From: an uncultured Prevotellaceae bacterium
GTDB taxonomy: Bacteria > Bacteroidota > Bacteroidia > Bacteroidales > Muribaculaceae
Assembly (NCBI GenBank): GCA_947169265.1
Contig: CAMVPC010000005.1
Span: 50,575-114,574, forward strand
DNA length: 64,000 bases
Direction: 5' to 3'
A program made the translations under genes and the position numbers. The notes under the pieces are model-generated. The model saw only the letters and a program-made list of their open reading frames with translations. It ran no database searches and had not been told where the DNA came from. Each line of letters starts with the position of its first letter. Positions within the stretch are counted from its first letter, which is position 1. Positions 42,608 to 52,559 of the stretch are shown one piece after another.

Positions 42608-43846
42608 TTATTGCTCCTCGCCGGCAAGGAATGTGCGGTCGACAAGCGGAGTGGTGTAAGCGTAAGGAATGAAGTCGAGGCTACGGATCGGCCTTGTGAT
42701 GAAGAAATTCGCCACCTTGCCCGGCGCGATGCTGCCATAGTCGGCGCTAAGCCCCATGGCCGCGGCGCCATTGATGGTAGCGGCATTGAAAGCCTCGGCC
42801 GGCAAGAGTCGCATTTTAATGCAGGCAAGCGACACCACAAACTTCATGTCACCACTGGGGGTGGAGCCCGGATTGTAGTCGCTGGCGATGGCCATGGGCA
42901 ATCCGGCCGCAATCATCTTGCGGGCGGGAGCAAATGGCATGTTCAAGAAAAACGATGTGCCGGGCAAGGCGGTGGGCATGGTCTCGGTGTCGCGAAGCAT
43001 GGCGATGTCGTCATCGGTCATGCTCTCAAGGTGGTCAACCGAGAGCGCGCGATGTTTCACGGCCACCTCCACCCCACCCGACGGGGCCAATTCCTGTCCG
43101 TGGATTTTGCCGCGCATACCGTATTTCGCGCCGGCCTCGAGAATGCGCGCCGTTTCCTCGGGGGTGAAGAACCCCTTGTCGCAGAACACGTCTACAAAAT
43201 CGGCAAGTCCTTCGGCCGCCACGGCGGGAATCATCTCGTTTACCACGAGGTCCACATAGTCGGCCTGGCGACCGGCATATTCACGTCCCACCGCATGGGC
43301 GCCGAGGAACGTCGAGACGATGCGCAGACGGCAAGATTCCTGCAGCCTGGCGATGACGCGCAACATTTTCAATTCGTCTTGCGTGTTGAGGCCATAGCCG
43401 CTTTTTATCTCAATAGCGCCCGTTCCCTTGGCGATAACCTCATGCACGCGCTCAACGGCTTGGTCGAAAAGTTCTTGCTCGGTGAGCTCATGCAGGCGGT
43501 CGGCACTATTGAGGATACCGCCACCGCGGCGGGCTATTTCGGCGTAGGACAAACCGTTGATTTTATCGACAAACTCTTGTTCGCGGCTGTCGGCATACAC
43601 GATGTGGGTGTGGGAGTCGCACCAACTGGGCATCACCGTGCCCCCCCGAGCGTCGACAATGGTGTCGACGTCGGTGGGCATGGGGGTATTGTCTATTGAG
43701 TCAAACTCAGTGAAGATGCCGTTCTCGACGAGCATCCACGCGTTGTTGACGGCATCGAATTGAGCCATCTCGGCACCACACTTGCGACAGGTGCCGCCAG
43801 CGTCGATGCCGGCAAGCGTGGCAATATTCTCAACAAGCAGTTTCAT
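42608..43846 (-). CDS. hutI: Imidazolonepropionase
   Basis: The 412-residue member of the amidohydrolase superfamily has the metal ligands HTH (SWCDSHTHIVYADSR near residues 78-92), HGQE (GKIHGQELAPSGG), the histidine in SVDHLE and the aspartate in IASDYNPGS. It hydrolyses imidazolonepropionate to N-formiminoglutamate, the third step of histidine breakdown. Its start codon lies 17 bp inside the hutH coding region, so the two are coupled. Confidence 0.94.
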   Translation of the reverse strand: MKLLVENIATLAGIDAGGTCRKCGAEMAQFDAVNNAWMLVENGIFTEFDSIDNTPMPTDVDTIVDARGGTVMPSWCDSHTHIVYADSREQEFVDKINGLSYAEIARRGGGILNSADRLHELTEQELFDQAVERVHEVIAKGTGAIEIKSGYGLNTQDELKMLRVIARLQESCRLRIVSTFLGAHAVGREYAGRQADYVDLVVNEMIPAVAAEGLADFVDVFCDKGFFTPEETARILEAGAKYGMRGKIHGQELAPSGGVEVAVKHRALSVDHLESMTDDDIAMLRDTETMPTALPGTSFFLNMPFAPARKMIAAGLPMAIASDYNPGSTPSGDMKFVVSLACIKMRLLPAEAFNAATINGAAAMGLSADYGSIAPGKVANFFITRPIRSLDFIPYAYTTPLVDRTFLAGEEQ

Positions 43847-45320
43847 TGCGCAGGAACTGAATGGCCTTCTCGATATAAGGATACATAATCACGTCATCGC
43901 TGATAAACGGCACTTCCTTGCGGAATTTCTCGTGAATCTTCATGATGATGGGCGACGACTTCTTGGGGAATCGGAATTCAAGAGCTTGGGCCGCGTTGAA
44001 CAACTCAATGGCCAGCACGCGCTCGGTGTTAAGCACCACCTTGCGAAGCGTGAGAGCCGCATTGGCACCCATGCTCACGTGGTCCTCCTGGTCTTGACAA
44101 GAAGGAATACTGTCGAGACTCGACGGCGTAGCCAGCGTTTTGTTGAGACTCACCACGCTTGCGGCGGTATATTGGGTAATCATGAAACCGCTGTTCAGGC
44201 CCGGGTTGGCCACAAGGAAACTGGGCAACCCGCGCAGCCCCGACACAAGGCGGTAGATACGGCGCTCGCTGATGTTAGCCAGCTCGCTCAACGCGATTGA
44301 CAGGAAGTCCATGGGCAACGCGATGGGCTCACCGTGGAAGTTACCGGCACTGATAATCAAGTCATCGTCGGGACAAACCGTGGGATTGTCGGTGGCACTG
44401 TTGATTTCGGTATCGATAACCGACCTCACATAATCGATAGTGCCCTTGACGGTGCCATGCACTTGAGGTACACAACGGAACGAATAGGGGTCTTGCACGT
44501 GTTCTTTGTGGGCCGCGATGAGCTCACTGCCTTCAAGCAACCGCTTCATGTGGGCGGCAGTCTCGATTTGGCCTTTGTGCGGGCGCACAAGGTGCACAGC
44601 CTCGGTGAACGGCTCAATGCGGCCATCGAACGCGTCGAGCGACATGGCAGCAATGCAGTCGGCCCACTGGCTGAGGCGTTGTGCCTGCAACAGTGCCCAC
44701 ACGGCTTGCGCGCTCATGTTCTGGGTGCCATTGAGTAACGCCAAGCCTTCTTTGCTTGCCAGCTCGATCGGTTCCCACCCCTTGAGCTTGAGCAGTTCGG
44801 CTCCGGGCATCACCTTGCCCTCATACTCCACTTCGCCCATTCCCACCATGGGTAAGCACATGTGAGCAAGCGGAACAAGGTCACCCGAAGCGCCGAGCGA
44901 GCCTTGGCTATAGACTACCGGCGTGACGCCCTCGTTGAAGAAGTCGATGAGTCGCTCCACGGTGTCGAGCTTCGTGCCCGAATAGCCATAGCTCAACGAT
45001 TGTATCTTGAGCAACATCATGATGCGCACGATGACATTAGGCAGACGGTCGCCCACACCGCAGGCGTGCGACATCATTAGGTTAATTTGCAGTTGTGACA
45101 ACTGGTCACGGCTCACTTTCACGTTACACAACGAGCCGAATCCCGTCGTGACACCATAGACAGGCGTATCGCTGTTGGCAATCGACTCGTCAAGATACTT
45201 GCGGCAACGCACAATACGTTCCTTGGCGTCATCGCTCAAAGCGAGACGCATATTTTTCTCGATAATTTCACCCACACGCTCGATAGTGAGGTGTTCGGCA
45301 CTAATATAATGAATCTCCAT
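43830..45320 (-). CDS. hutH: Histidine ammonia-lyase
   Basis: The 496-residue protein has the MIO-forming tripeptide ASG at residues 144-146 in GSLGASGDLVP. The catalytic tyrosine region VYGVTTGFG (54-62) and FHGEPIALPMDF are also present. It removes ammonia from histidine to give urocanate, the first committed step. It overlaps hutI by 17 bp and lies 66 bp downstream of hutU. Confidence 0.95.
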   Translation of the reverse strand: MEIHYISAEHLTIERVGEIIEKNMRLALSDDAKERIVRCRKYLDESIANSDTPVYGVTTGFGSLCNVKVSRDQLSQLQINLMMSHACGVGDRLPNVIVRIMMLLKIQSLSYGYSGTKLDTVERLIDFFNEGVTPVVYSQGSLGASGDLVPLAHMCLPMVGMGEVEYEGKVMPGAELLKLKGWEPIELASKEGLALLNGTQNMSAQAVWALLQAQRLSQWADCIAAMSLDAFDGRIEPFTEAVHLVRPHKGQIETAAHMKRLLEGSELIAAHKEHVQDPYSFRCVPQVHGTVKGTIDYVRSVIDTEINSATDNPTVCPDDDLIISAGNFHGEPIALPMDFLSIALSELANISERRIYRLVSGLRGLPSFLVANPGLNSGFMITQYTAASVVSLNKTLATPSSLDSIPSCQDQEDHVSMGANAALTLRKVVLNTERVLAIELFNAAQALEFRFPKKSSPIIMKIHEKFRKEVPFISDDVIMYPYIEKAIQFLRNETAC

Positions 45321-45386
45321 TATTCAATTAAAGTGATTGTTGATGGTTCAAAGGTTAAATTATTGTTTTTAAGTGTGGTTTACGAA

Positions 45387-47384
45387 TTAGTCCAGCAGAG
45401 AGTCGTCGACAAGATTAGGCATCGTCACCTGCAAGCCCGGGGTACGCTCCATTTCACGGCGAATGGCGTCCATCGAGCCATGGTTGCGGGCCCATGACCG
45501 ACGTGCGATACCGTTGTTGACGTCCCACAAGAGCATTTGGCGAATGCGACGGTCGGCCTCTTCGCTGCCGTCAATCACCATACCGAAGCCGCCATTGATA
45601 ACTTCTCCCCAACCTACGCCGCCACCATTGTGCAGGCTCACCCAGGTGGCGCCACGGAAAGCATCGCCAATGACGTTCTGTACCGCCATGTCGGCACAGA
45701 ACTGGCTGCCGTCGTAGATGTTGCTCGTTTCGCGATAAGGCGAATCGGTACCGCTCACATCGTGGTGGTCACGGCCAAGCACCACCGGCTTGCTGATTTC
45801 ACCGCGGCGAATGGCATCGTTAAAGGCCAGCGCGATGCGGGTGCGTCCTTCGCAGTCGGCATAGAGAATGCGCGCCTGCGAACCCACCACCAAGTGGTTC
45901 TTGCCGGCTTCGCGAATCCAGTGCAGGTTGTCGGCAAGCTGGCCGCGGATGTCGTCGGTCACCGTGTGGGTCATGTCGTCAAGCACCTCGGCGGCAAGGC
46001 GGTCGGTCACCTCCAGGTCGTGGGGGTCGCACGAAGTGCACACCCAGCGGAAAGGACCGAAGCCATAGTCGAAGAACATGGGTCCCATGATGTCCTGCAC
46101 ATAGCTGGGATATCGGAAGTGGTGCTCATCTTTCATGATGTCGGCACCGGCGCGGCTAGCCATGAGCATGAAGGCGTTGCCATAGTCGAAGAAGTACATA
46201 CCATCGGCCGTGAGGCGGTTGATGGCGGCCACTTGGCGCCGCAGCGACTCGAAGACACATTCCTTGAAGCGGTCGGGCTCGTCGGCCATCATGCGCTTGG
46301 ATTCCTCCAGACTATATCCCACGGGATAGTAACCGCCGGCGTAGGGGTTGTGAAGCGAAGTTTGGTCGCTTCCCAGGTCCACGTGAATGTGCTCGTCGGC
46401 AAGACGTTCCCACAAGTCGACCACGTTGCCCACATAGGCCATCGACACCACACGTTTCTCCTCCACAGCCTTGCGGATGGCGGGAATAAGCTCGTCGAGG
46501 TTCTCGTGCAGCTCATCCACCCACCCCTGGTCGTAACGCTTGCGGGCTGCCAACGGGTTGATTTCGGCGGTAACGCTCACCACACCGGCAATATTACCCG
46601 CCTTAGGTTGCGCGCCACTCATGCCGCCCAGTCCGGCGGTGACAAAGAGAGGTATGCGCTTGTCGCGTTCCTCACCCATCACCTTGCGCGCGGCGTTGAG
46701 CACGGTAATCGTGGTACCGTGGACGATGCCTTGCGGACCGATATACATATAGCTGCCGGCGGTCATTTGACCATATTGGCTCACGCCCAGGGCATTCATG
46801 CGCTCCCAGTCGTCGGGCTTGCTGTAGTTGGGGATGACCATGCCGTTAGTGACCACCACACGCGGGGCATCGCGATGCGAGGGGAAGAGTCCCAGCGGAT
46901 GTCCACTGTACATCACCAGGGTCTGCTCGTCGGTCATTTCGCTCAAGTATTTCATCACCAGACGGTATTGGGCCCAGTTCTGGAACACGGCGCCATTGCC
47001 GCCGTAGGTGATAAGTTCGTGGGGGTGTTGAGCCACCGCCTTGTCAAGGTTGTTTTGTATCATCATCATGATGGCGGCAGCCTGACGGCTACGATGAGGA
47101 TAATCGTCGATGGGACGGGCTTTCATCTCATAACGCGGACGCAGGCGATACATGTAAATGCGGCCATACTGCTCAAGCTCGTTACGGAACTCGGGCAACA
47201 GCGTGGCGTGGTGCTTGGGCCGGAAATAGCGCAACGCGTTGCGCAGCGCGAGCTTTTTCTCGTCGGGTGAGAGGATGTCTTTGCGCTTGGGCGCATGGTT
47301 GATTTCTCGGTCATAGGGTTGCGGTTCGGGCAGCACATCGGGTATTCCGGCCCTGATGTCGGCAATAAATTCTTCTTTGGTCAT
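45387..47384 (-). CDS. hutU: Urocanate hydratase
   Basis: The 665-residue protein belongs to the longer urocanase group. NAD-binding glycine-rich segments (FVTAGLGGMSGAQPKAG) and conserved urocanase blocks (YGGNGAVFQNWAQYRLVMKYL, HFRYPSYVQDIMGPMFFDYG, FRWVCTSCD, SLHNGGGVGWGEVINGGFG) are present. It converts urocanate to imidazolonepropionate. It lies 21 bp downstream of ftcD. Confidence 0.95.
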   Translation of the reverse strand: MTKEEFIADIRAGIPDVLPEPQPYDREINHAPKRKDILSPDEKKLALRNALRYFRPKHHATLLPEFRNELEQYGRIYMYRLRPRYEMKARPIDDYPHRSRQAAAIMMMIQNNLDKAVAQHPHELITYGGNGAVFQNWAQYRLVMKYLSEMTDEQTLVMYSGHPLGLFPSHRDAPRVVVTNGMVIPNYSKPDDWERMNALGVSQYGQMTAGSYMYIGPQGIVHGTTITVLNAARKVMGEERDKRIPLFVTAGLGGMSGAQPKAGNIAGVVSVTAEINPLAARKRYDQGWVDELHENLDELIPAIRKAVEEKRVVSMAYVGNVVDLWERLADEHIHVDLGSDQTSLHNPYAGGYYPVGYSLEESKRMMADEPDRFKECVFESLRRQVAAINRLTADGMYFFDYGNAFMLMASRAGADIMKDEHHFRYPSYVQDIMGPMFFDYGFGPFRWVCTSCDPHDLEVTDRLAAEVLDDMTHTVTDDIRGQLADNLHWIREAGKNHLVVGSQARILYADCEGRTRIALAFNDAIRRGEISKPVVLGRDHHDVSGTDSPYRETSNIYDGSQFCADMAVQNVIGDAFRGATWVSLHNGGGVGWGEVINGGFGMVIDGSEEADRRIRQMLLWDVNNGIARRSWARNHGSMDAIRREMERTPGLQVTMPNLVDDSLLD

Positions 47385-47405
47385 GTTATGGTAGTTTTTA
47401 GGTGT

Positions 47406-49097
47406 TTACAATTTGGTTTCGACTATTGCGGTAATGTCGGCCTCCTCGGCGTTGGCTTTGGCGATAAGTTCGTTAGCCTCGGCGATAAGGGCATCGGCTG
47501 TAGCGCGGTCTTTAAGCGAGCCGGCATTGATTTTCACGTTCATTCCCGCTCCCAGCACGGCGGCACGCGCGGCAAGCACACCCACACCGGCGTCGCTCAC
47601 GCTGTTGGGGTTGCCTTCAAGCACCATGGCGCGGCACAGCTCAAATACTTTGAACGATTCCTTCATCGTGCGCAAGGGCACTTGTGCGGCATAGAGTGTG
47701 GCGGCCTGGATAGCGGCGCTTCGGGCCTCTTTTTCCTCATCGGTCTTCTTGGGCATCCCGAAGGCGGCCATGATACGGTTAAAGGCTTCGGTATCCTCGT
47801 CAACAAGGTGAAGCAGTTCTTTGCAGATAGCCTGTCCCTTGTCGGCCCACACGCTGAATTCTTGCCAGCGCTCGTCCCAACCGGGCTTGTGACTCGACAG
47901 GTTAGCCACCATGGTGCCGAGTGCGGCACCCAGTGCACCCATATAAGCCGAGATGGTGCCACCGCCGGGGGCGGGCGATTCGCGCGAGGTCTCTTCGGCA
48001 AAGCCTGTAACGGTCAAGTCAACGAGGCGATTGGCCGCGTTGTCCTCAATCATATACTCGATGACTTTCTCCTTGGGGTCGAAGGGCTTGAGGTCATCAA
48101 GGCCAAGCGAATGAATGGCGATGTTGATGATGTCGTTTTCGGGAATACCCGTTGAGCGGTGTTGCTTCTCGAGGAAATACTTTCCGGCGTCGATAAGGCA
48201 ACGCTTGGGCAGCAGACCCACAATCTCGGTGCCCGTGACTCGGATGCCGCGGTTTTGCGCGCAACGGCACACCTCGTCAAAAGCCACATGCAACGGCGTG
48301 GCGTTGATGTCGGTGATATTCATCGACACTTGGGCTATTTTGTATTCATCAATATACCACCCGATGGCCTTGGTACCCTTGAGGGTGCCCGGCTTCATGA
48401 TAGTGTTGCCGTTCTCGTCCTTGAGGGGCTTGCCGGTGATGGGATTTCCCTCACGCACGGGACGACCTTTTTCGCGCACGTCGAAGGCGATAGCGTTAGC
48501 GCGACGGGTGCTCGTCGTGTTAAGGTTGAAGTTGGTGGCAATGAGGAAATCGCGCGCCCCCACGGCGGTGCAACCGGTGCGGGCCACACGCTCGTCAATG
48601 GGACGGGCGCCAAAGTCGGGCTTACCGTTCTCCGACACCAGTTTCTCGGCCAAAGCCTCATATTCTCCCTGGCGGCACACAGCCAGGTTGCGGCGCTCGG
48701 GGGTGAAAGCCGCCGCCTCATAGCAGTAGCAGGGAATTCCGGCCTCGGTGGCGATGCGCTCGGCAAGCTCACGTGCCAGCGCGGCACATTCCTCAAGAGT
48801 GACACCGGCCACGGGAACAAGCGGACACACATCGGTGGCTCCCATGCGCGGATGCGCGCCGTGGTGCTGGCGCATGTCGATGAGCTCACCGGCACGCTTA
48901 ACAGCTTGGAAAGCGGTCTCGACTACAGCCTCGGGAGTGCCCACGAAGGTGACCACAGTGCGGTTAGTAGCCTCGCCCGGGTCCACGTCGAGCAGTTTCA
49001 CACCCTTGGCTTGGCGAATAACGTCGGTAATCTTGTTGATAACTTCCATGTTGCGTCCCTCGCTGAAGTTGGGCACGCATTCAATAAGTCGGTTCAT
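47406..49097 (-). CDS. ftcD: Fused glutamate formimidoyltransferase / formimidoyl-THF cyclodeaminase
   Basis: The 563-residue bifunctional protein has the same order as animal FTCD. Residues 1-330 form the formiminotransferase (CVPNFSEGRN at the start, LDVDPGEATNRTVVTFVG, HHGAHPRMGATDVCPLVPV). Residues about 365-563 form the helical cyclodeaminase (SPAPGGGTISAYMGALGAALGTM). It moves the formimino group from formiminoglutamate to tetrahydrofolate and then releases ammonia to leave 5,10-methenyl-THF. Many bacteria carry these as separate genes or use HutG instead, so this operon delivers glutamate plus a folate one-carbon unit. Confidence 0.93.
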   Translation of the reverse strand: MNRLIECVPNFSEGRNMEVINKITDVIRQAKGVKLLDVDPGEATNRTVVTFVGTPEAVVETAFQAVKRAGELIDMRQHHGAHPRMGATDVCPLVPVAGVTLEECAALARELAERIATEAGIPCYCYEAAAFTPERRNLAVCRQGEYEALAEKLVSENGKPDFGARPIDERVARTGCTAVGARDFLIATNFNLNTTSTRRANAIAFDVREKGRPVREGNPITGKPLKDENGNTIMKPGTLKGTKAIGWYIDEYKIAQVSMNITDINATPLHVAFDEVCRCAQNRGIRVTGTEIVGLLPKRCLIDAGKYFLEKQHRSTGIPENDIINIAIHSLGLDDLKPFDPKEKVIEYMIEDNAANRLVDLTVTGFAEETSRESPAPGGGTISAYMGALGAALGTMVANLSSHKPGWDERWQEFSVWADKGQAICKELLHLVDEDTEAFNRIMAAFGMPKKTDEEKEARSAAIQAATLYAAQVPLRTMKESFKVFELCRAMVLEGNPNSVSDAGVGVLAARAAVLGAGMNVKINAGSLKDRATADALIAEANELIAKANAEEADITAIVETKL

Positions 49098-49136
49098 GTC
49101 GTTTTATAGTATAATTGGTTTAGTGAATAGGTTTGT

Positions 49137-50021
49137 TCATTTTTTGTATATAGCGCCGGTAGCCGCCTGCAACGTGTTGTGGAGGAGCGACACGATGGTC
49201 ATGGGACCCACACCGCCCGGAACCGGAGTGATGTAGCTGCAATGGGGCGACACCGCGGCATAGTCCACGTCGCCACACAGGCGCCAGCCGCGCTCACGGG
49301 TCGCGTCGGGCACGCGCGTGGTACCCACGTCAATCACCACGGCACCTTCTTTTACCATATCCTCGGTCACAAAGCACGGGTGGCCCAATGCCGCAATCAG
49401 TATATCGGCTTGGCGCGTGAGTTCTTTTATGTTGGGAGTCGCACTGTGGCACACGGTCACGGTGCAGTTGCCCGGATAAGCCTTTTGGATGAGCATGTTG
49501 GCGATGGGTTTGCCCACAATGTTGCTTCGGCCGAGCACCACACAATGCTTACCGCGGGTCTCGATGTGATAGCGTTCGAGGAGCATGAGAATCCCCGAAG
49601 GCGTTGCCGGTCTGAAGCAAGGCAGTCCAATGGCCATGCGTCCCACGTTCACCGGATGGAAACCGTCCACGTCCTTACGGTAGTCGATGGCTTCGATAAC
49701 CGCCTGCTCGTCGATGTGCTTGGGCAACGGCAACTGCACGATGAAACCGTCCACGTCATCATCGTGGTTCAACTCCTCAATCTTGGCCAAAAGCTCTTCC
49801 TGGCTCACATCAGGGTCCATGCGAACGAGCGACGAACGAATGCCGCATTGCTCACAGGCACGCGTTTTCATCATCATGTAACTCTCACTTCCGCCATCGT
49901 GGCCCACAATCACGCCCACTAAATTAGGGCGACGTCCGCCGGCCGCGACGATTTCGGCTATCTTTGCCGCGATCTCCTCTTTGATTGTCGCGGCCACGAT
50001 TTTTCCGTCAATAATTTGCAT
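49137..50021 (-). CDS. folD: Methylenetetrahydrofolate dehydrogenase / cyclohydrolase
   Basis: In this 294-residue FolD, the active-site YxxxK is seen in [13 protein letters not shown]. The conserved PLPKHID segment and the Rossmann motif [12 protein letters not shown], with [10 protein letters not shown] near the end, are intact. It interconverts methylene-, methenyl- and formyl-THF. As the first gene of the hut operon it takes the methenyl-THF made by FtcD directly. A TAATTTTG promoter element lies 27 bp upstream. Confidence 0.94.
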   Translation of the reverse strand: MQIIDGKIVAATIKEEIAAKIAEIVAAGGRRPNLVGVIVGHDGGSESYMMMKTRACEQCGIRSSLVRMDPDVSQEELLAKIEELNHDDDVDGFIVQLPLPKHIDEQAVIEAIDYRKDVDGFHPVNVGRMAIGLPCFRPATPSGILMLLERYHIETRGKHCVVLGRSNIVGKPIANMLIQKAYPGNCTVTVCHSATPNIKELTRQADILIAALGHPCFVTEDMVKEGAVVIDVGTTRVPDATRERGWRLCGDVDYAAVSPHCSYITPVPGGVGPMTIVSLLHNTLQAATGAIYKK

Positions 50022-50047
50022 AAAATAGGGTTAAAAACTTTAATCCA

Positions 50048-50055
50048 CAAAATTA
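50048..50055 (-). promoter_or_regulatory. folD-hut operon promoter -7 (minus strand)
   Basis: TAATTTTG on the minus strand, followed by about 20 nt of leader to the folD start. A -33 element is not clear. Confidence 0.55.
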
Positions 50056-50126
50056 AGCAAATTTTCGCAATCAAGCCCCCACAAGTCCCCACTATTTTTA
50101 CAAATAACCCAATATAGCCTATAATC

Positions 50127-50166
50127 AAATGAAATCGCTTGCGTTGTAGCGCAAGCGATTTCATTT
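50127..50166 (-). terminator. Terminator after the LRR/Ig/dockerin gene
   Basis: A perfect 17-bp stem (50127-50143 with 50150-50166, core CGCTTGCG/CGCAAGCG), loop of 6, downstream of the gene at 50190. Confidence 0.75.
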
Positions 50167-50189
50167 AAACGACACGCGAAATTCGCGGC

Positions 50190-52514
50190 TTAAGGCTGGA
50201 GCAACAGGTTGTAGAGCGTGGTGATGTCGGCGCCGCTGATAACGCCGTCGCCGTTCACGTCGCCGTCGAGCACAGGCGTGCCGTCGAGATTCGTCGTGTA
50301 GATGGCGGGCATGCCGGCCGGGCCGACTTCACCGCCGCCCATGAGCGCGTTATAGAGGGCGGTCACGTCGGCGCCATTGACGGTGCGGTCGCAGTTCACG
50401 TCGCCCTCGGGAAAGTGGTCGACGATGGTCACCGCGAGGGTCGCCGGCACGCTAAGGCCGTCCACGCTGGCCACGGTGACGGTGGCGGTGCCTTCTTTGA
50501 GTCCCAGCACTTGAAGGTTGGTGGGGCCGGTGATGGGTGCCGATGCCGCACCGTTGGCCGGCGCGTCGGCAATGCGCACCAAGACCACACTCGGGTCGCT
50601 CGACGAGGCCACGATGTCGGTGGGCTCGGGGTCAAAGCCCGGCGCGAGCGTCACTATCGTGTTCAGGCGAGCAGCGATAGCCTCGGCCGGTAGCGTAATC
50701 ACGGCGGGGACGTGCGCATCGACATGGCACCAGGCGTAAGCGGCCAAGTTATCGGCCGGTGAAGCGTAGATGTCACACTCACCCGGCCCTGTCGCGGTCA
50801 CCTTACCATCGGCGTCGACGATGGCCACGGCCGGATTGGACGACCACCACATCAGCTCGGCGGCTTGAGGAACAGTGGTGGCGGTGAGTAGCAGCTCGTC
50901 ACCCTTGAGCATGTGGGCCTCGGCCTGACTTATCGCCACCTTGCTGAGGTCATTTTTCAGGTTGCCGAATTTTTGCCATACCGGGGCGGTGAAATAGGCG
51001 CCCACGGCGTCGGTGGGGACGTGCAGTTCACCGGTGTAGTTCTTGAACGTGCCGGCGGTGCAGACGGGCGGTGTGGTGGCATAGCAGTTCACCGCTTCGA
51101 CATTCAACCCACAATCGCCCAGCGAAGTGACACCGCTACCCAAGGTGATGGTTTTCAGTTTGCTTAGTGAAAAGTCGGCGAGCGACGCCATGTTCCAAGA
51201 GCCACGCCCAATCAGCGTCAGGTTAGACACACTCATGTTTTGATATTGACCAAAATCTGTTATTGATACGGGCATAATTAAGTTATTCAGGTTGGGAAAT
51301 GTATAATTTGAAAACTTTAGCGATGTATTGAGTAGAATCACTGTTTTCAAAGCCGTGCAAGACGAGAATGCGCCATAACCAACACTCGTCACGGTATTGG
51401 GAATTGTGATGCTCGTCAAGGCCGTGCAACCCACAAACGCACCACTGCTGATAGAAGTGAGTAGCGGGGGAATTGTCACGCTTGTCAAAGCCGTACACCC
51501 CCAAAAGGCCGACGAGCCGATTGATTTCAATAAAGGTGTGTTGGAAAATTCCCTCAAACCGCTGTTGCGAAAAGCGGCTCCGCCGATTTGCTCCACATTC
51601 GGCATCGATATACTCTTCATTTGGGCCCCTTCGAATGCAAAGTCACCAATCACTTTCACGTTTTCCATGACAATATCATCAACCTGAGCCTGTTCGAAGG
51701 CTCTACTGTCAATCCGCTCAAGCGATGCGGGCGTCACGATGCGTGAAGCCGACAAATTGTATGCGGCCCGGCTCATGATACTTTTTGTGCCCTCCTTGAT
51801 TTGCACATCGTCGACTTTCACTGTCGCTCGGCCGTCGCGCTTCGAGTCGGTCTCGTACCAATTTTGGGTGACTATCGTGGCTACGCCGTCACCCTGGTAA
51901 ATCGCCGTGCCGGCCGGCTGGTCGAGCAACCACGGGAACGGGTCTTTGAAATATGTCTTGTCGCTATAATTCTCATCGTCATATCTTATGTATAATTTTC
52001 CCCAAGAGTATGAACTTTGCAATATCATATTTGGATTGACGTATCCCCAGTCCTCTTTGGTATCGCCCTTCCAATAAGCGAAATTATAGTATACCGATTG
52101 AGGGAACTGGATGTCGGTGATTTCTTTACAGCCATCGAAGGCGTGTGTGTCAATCGATGTTACCGTGTAAGTGCGGCCCTCAAATTCCACCTCCTCGGGG
52201 ATAACCACGTCACCGCAATACTGCAGGCTTCCGTAGTTGTGTTCATATTCACGATCGGTAGCATAGAAATCATTGCCCGCACTATGGTCAAATAATCTAT
52301 ATGTCAAATGGTTTTTTCTTGAAAAGAAAGTGACCGTCGCCTTGAGGCTGGCATCGTCAAGGCGATAGGCAATGCCGTCAATCACCGTGTCGCACTCATA
52401 GTAGAAGTAGTATTCTCCATCTGAATACTCTTTCCACTGCCGCGCCTGCGCCGGCAGGAATATCACCGCCAGGATAACGCATGTAGTCCATCGTAAAATT
52501 AATTTGGTTTTCAT
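50190..52514 (-). CDS. Secreted LRR/Ig-like protein with divergent dockerin-like tail
   Basis: The 774-residue protein has a signal peptide (ending LPAQA). The N-terminal half is BspA-type LRR_5 (LTSVTIPPLLTSISSGAFVGC, LTSITIPNTVTSVGYGAFSSC). Residues about 530-610 resemble a bacterial Ig-like BIG2 domain (ELMWWSSNPAVAIVDADGKVTATGPG), and a second similar domain may follow. The first dockerin loop is altered (DVNCDRTVNGAD, G to C and G to R), a 25-residue insert separates it from the second, canonical loop (DVNGDGVISGAD). Surface binding is likely, specific ligand unknown. Confidence 0.75.
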   Translation of the reverse strand: MKTKLILRWTTCVILAVIFLPAQARQWKEYSDGEYYFYYECDTVIDGIAYRLDDASLKATVTFFSRKNHLTYRLFDHSAGNDFYATDREYEHNYGSLQYCGDVVIPEEVEFEGRTYTVTSIDTHAFDGCKEITDIQFPQSVYYNFAYWKGDTKEDWGYVNPNMILQSSYSWGKLYIRYDDENYSDKTYFKDPFPWLLDQPAGTAIYQGDGVATIVTQNWYETDSKRDGRATVKVDDVQIKEGTKSIMSRAAYNLSASRIVTPASLERIDSRAFEQAQVDDIVMENVKVIGDFAFEGAQMKSISMPNVEQIGGAAFRNSGLREFSNTPLLKSIGSSAFWGCTALTSVTIPPLLTSISSGAFVGCTALTSITIPNTVTSVGYGAFSSCTALKTVILLNTSLKFSNYTFPNLNNLIMPVSITDFGQYQNMSVSNLTLIGRGSWNMASLADFSLSKLKTITLGSGVTSLGDCGLNVEAVNCYATTPPVCTAGTFKNYTGELHVPTDAVGAYFTAPVWQKFGNLKNDLSKVAISQAEAHMLKGDELLLTATTVPQAAELMWWSSNPAVAIVDADGKVTATGPGECDIYASPADNLAAYAWCHVDAHVPAVITLPAEAIAARLNTIVTLAPGFDPEPTDIVASSSDPSVVLVRIADAPANGAASAPITGPTNLQVLGLKEGTATVTVASVDGLSVPATLAVTIVDHFPEGDVNCDRTVNGADVTALYNALMGGGEVGPAGMPAIYTTNLDGTPVLDGDVNGDGVISGADITTLYNLLLQP

Positions 52515-52559
52515 AATATAATATATAATACGTTTAATTGTTGAATAAAATTATTGTGA

